Assembly (NCBI GenBank): GCA_054601695.1
Contig: BAAHQB010000271.1
Location: forward strand, 1 to 64,000
Origin: Amorphochlora amoebiformis
Taxonomy: Eukaryota; Cercozoa; Chlorarachniophyceae
Reading direction: 5' to 3'
Length of the DNA: 64,000 nt
Position numbers and translations under genes: made by a program. The notes beneath the pieces were generated by a model that ran no database searches, had not been told where the DNA came from, and saw only the letters and a list, made by a program, of their open reading frames with translations. Positions 63,923 through 64,000 of this stretch are shown piece by piece; the first letter of the stretch is position 1; each line of letters opens with the position of its first letter.

Positions 63923-64000
63923 GTGTGTTTTCCAGATGCAACTTCAACAATACTAGGCAATGTACATTCATACCTTACCATAAGTGAAATTCAATGATGC
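62407..64000. other. Nitroreductase upstream region and right flank
   Basis: 62407-62960 is unique, moderately GC-rich and probably promoter/5' UTR. A tRNA-like B-box relic is near 62848-62900. 62990-63310 and 63690-63920 are (TA)n. The last 65 nt (63934 on) are unique and follow a TTTTCCAG; they could be the edge of another exon, but no family is recognisable. Confidence 0.5.

Overview
The window is nuclear DNA from a eukaryote, most likely a protist or alga. Coding sequence is split into many short exons (often 30-120 nt) by introns packed with (TA)n and CT/GA microsatellites. Most long reading frames are therefore microsatellite translation (repeating I/Y/V/C/H or S/L/F/P) and are not genes. 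I rebuilt six genes by following conserved protein families from exon to exon and requiring GT-AG (twice GC-AG) boundaries and closing reading phase. TTAGGG-type repeats inside introns, short GC-rich promoters and an apparent signal-plus-transit leader on one protein would suit an alga with a complex plastid (stramenopile or similar). That assignment is inference.

Layout, left to right. (1) 1-6777, minus strand, running off the left edge: a very large USP9X/FAF-type deubiquitinase with three Tudor/Agenet-like modules. (2) 6895-18293, plus: a complete 14-exon short/branched-chain acyl-CoA dehydrogenase (ACADSB type), starting 117 bp from the deubiquitinase start codon in a head-to-head pair. 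(3) 19640-21058, minus: a PA-domain/transmembrane/RING-H2 ubiquitin ligase. (4) about 21202-33540, plus: a pfkB/ribokinase-family sugar kinase, head-to-head with the RING gene across about 140 bp. (5) 35229-45857, plus: a 21-exon MutY/MUTYH adenine DNA glycosylase with all key catalytic and Fe-S residues. (6) 46569-62406, minus: a 21-exon nitroreductase-family protein with a secretory-type leader and a charged N-terminal extension. Genes 2/3 and 5/6 are convergent. The functions are unrelated housekeeping: ubiquitin turnover, branched-chain amino-acid/fatty-acid oxidation, sugar phosphorylation, oxidative DNA repair and flavin redox. There is no operon logic.

The most unusual signal is in the introns. 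At a dozen or so exon-intron boundaries, the last or first 10-50 nt of an exon plus its splice site have been copied, once or up to seven times, into the neighbouring intron, with TA tracts between the copies. Examples are nitroreductase at 49.2-50.2, 51.2-52.0 and 59.0-59.4 kb, the sugar kinase at 24.6-25.2, 29.6 and 33.4 kb, MutY at 38.9 and 45.4 kb, and ACADSB at 12.85 kb. Four of the six genes also carry telomere-like arrays inside introns, and in the nitroreductase a 45-nt coding exon lies inside such an array. Long pyrimidine tracts end directly at several 3' splice sites. Together these suggest a genome in which introns grow by local amplification seeded at splice sites.
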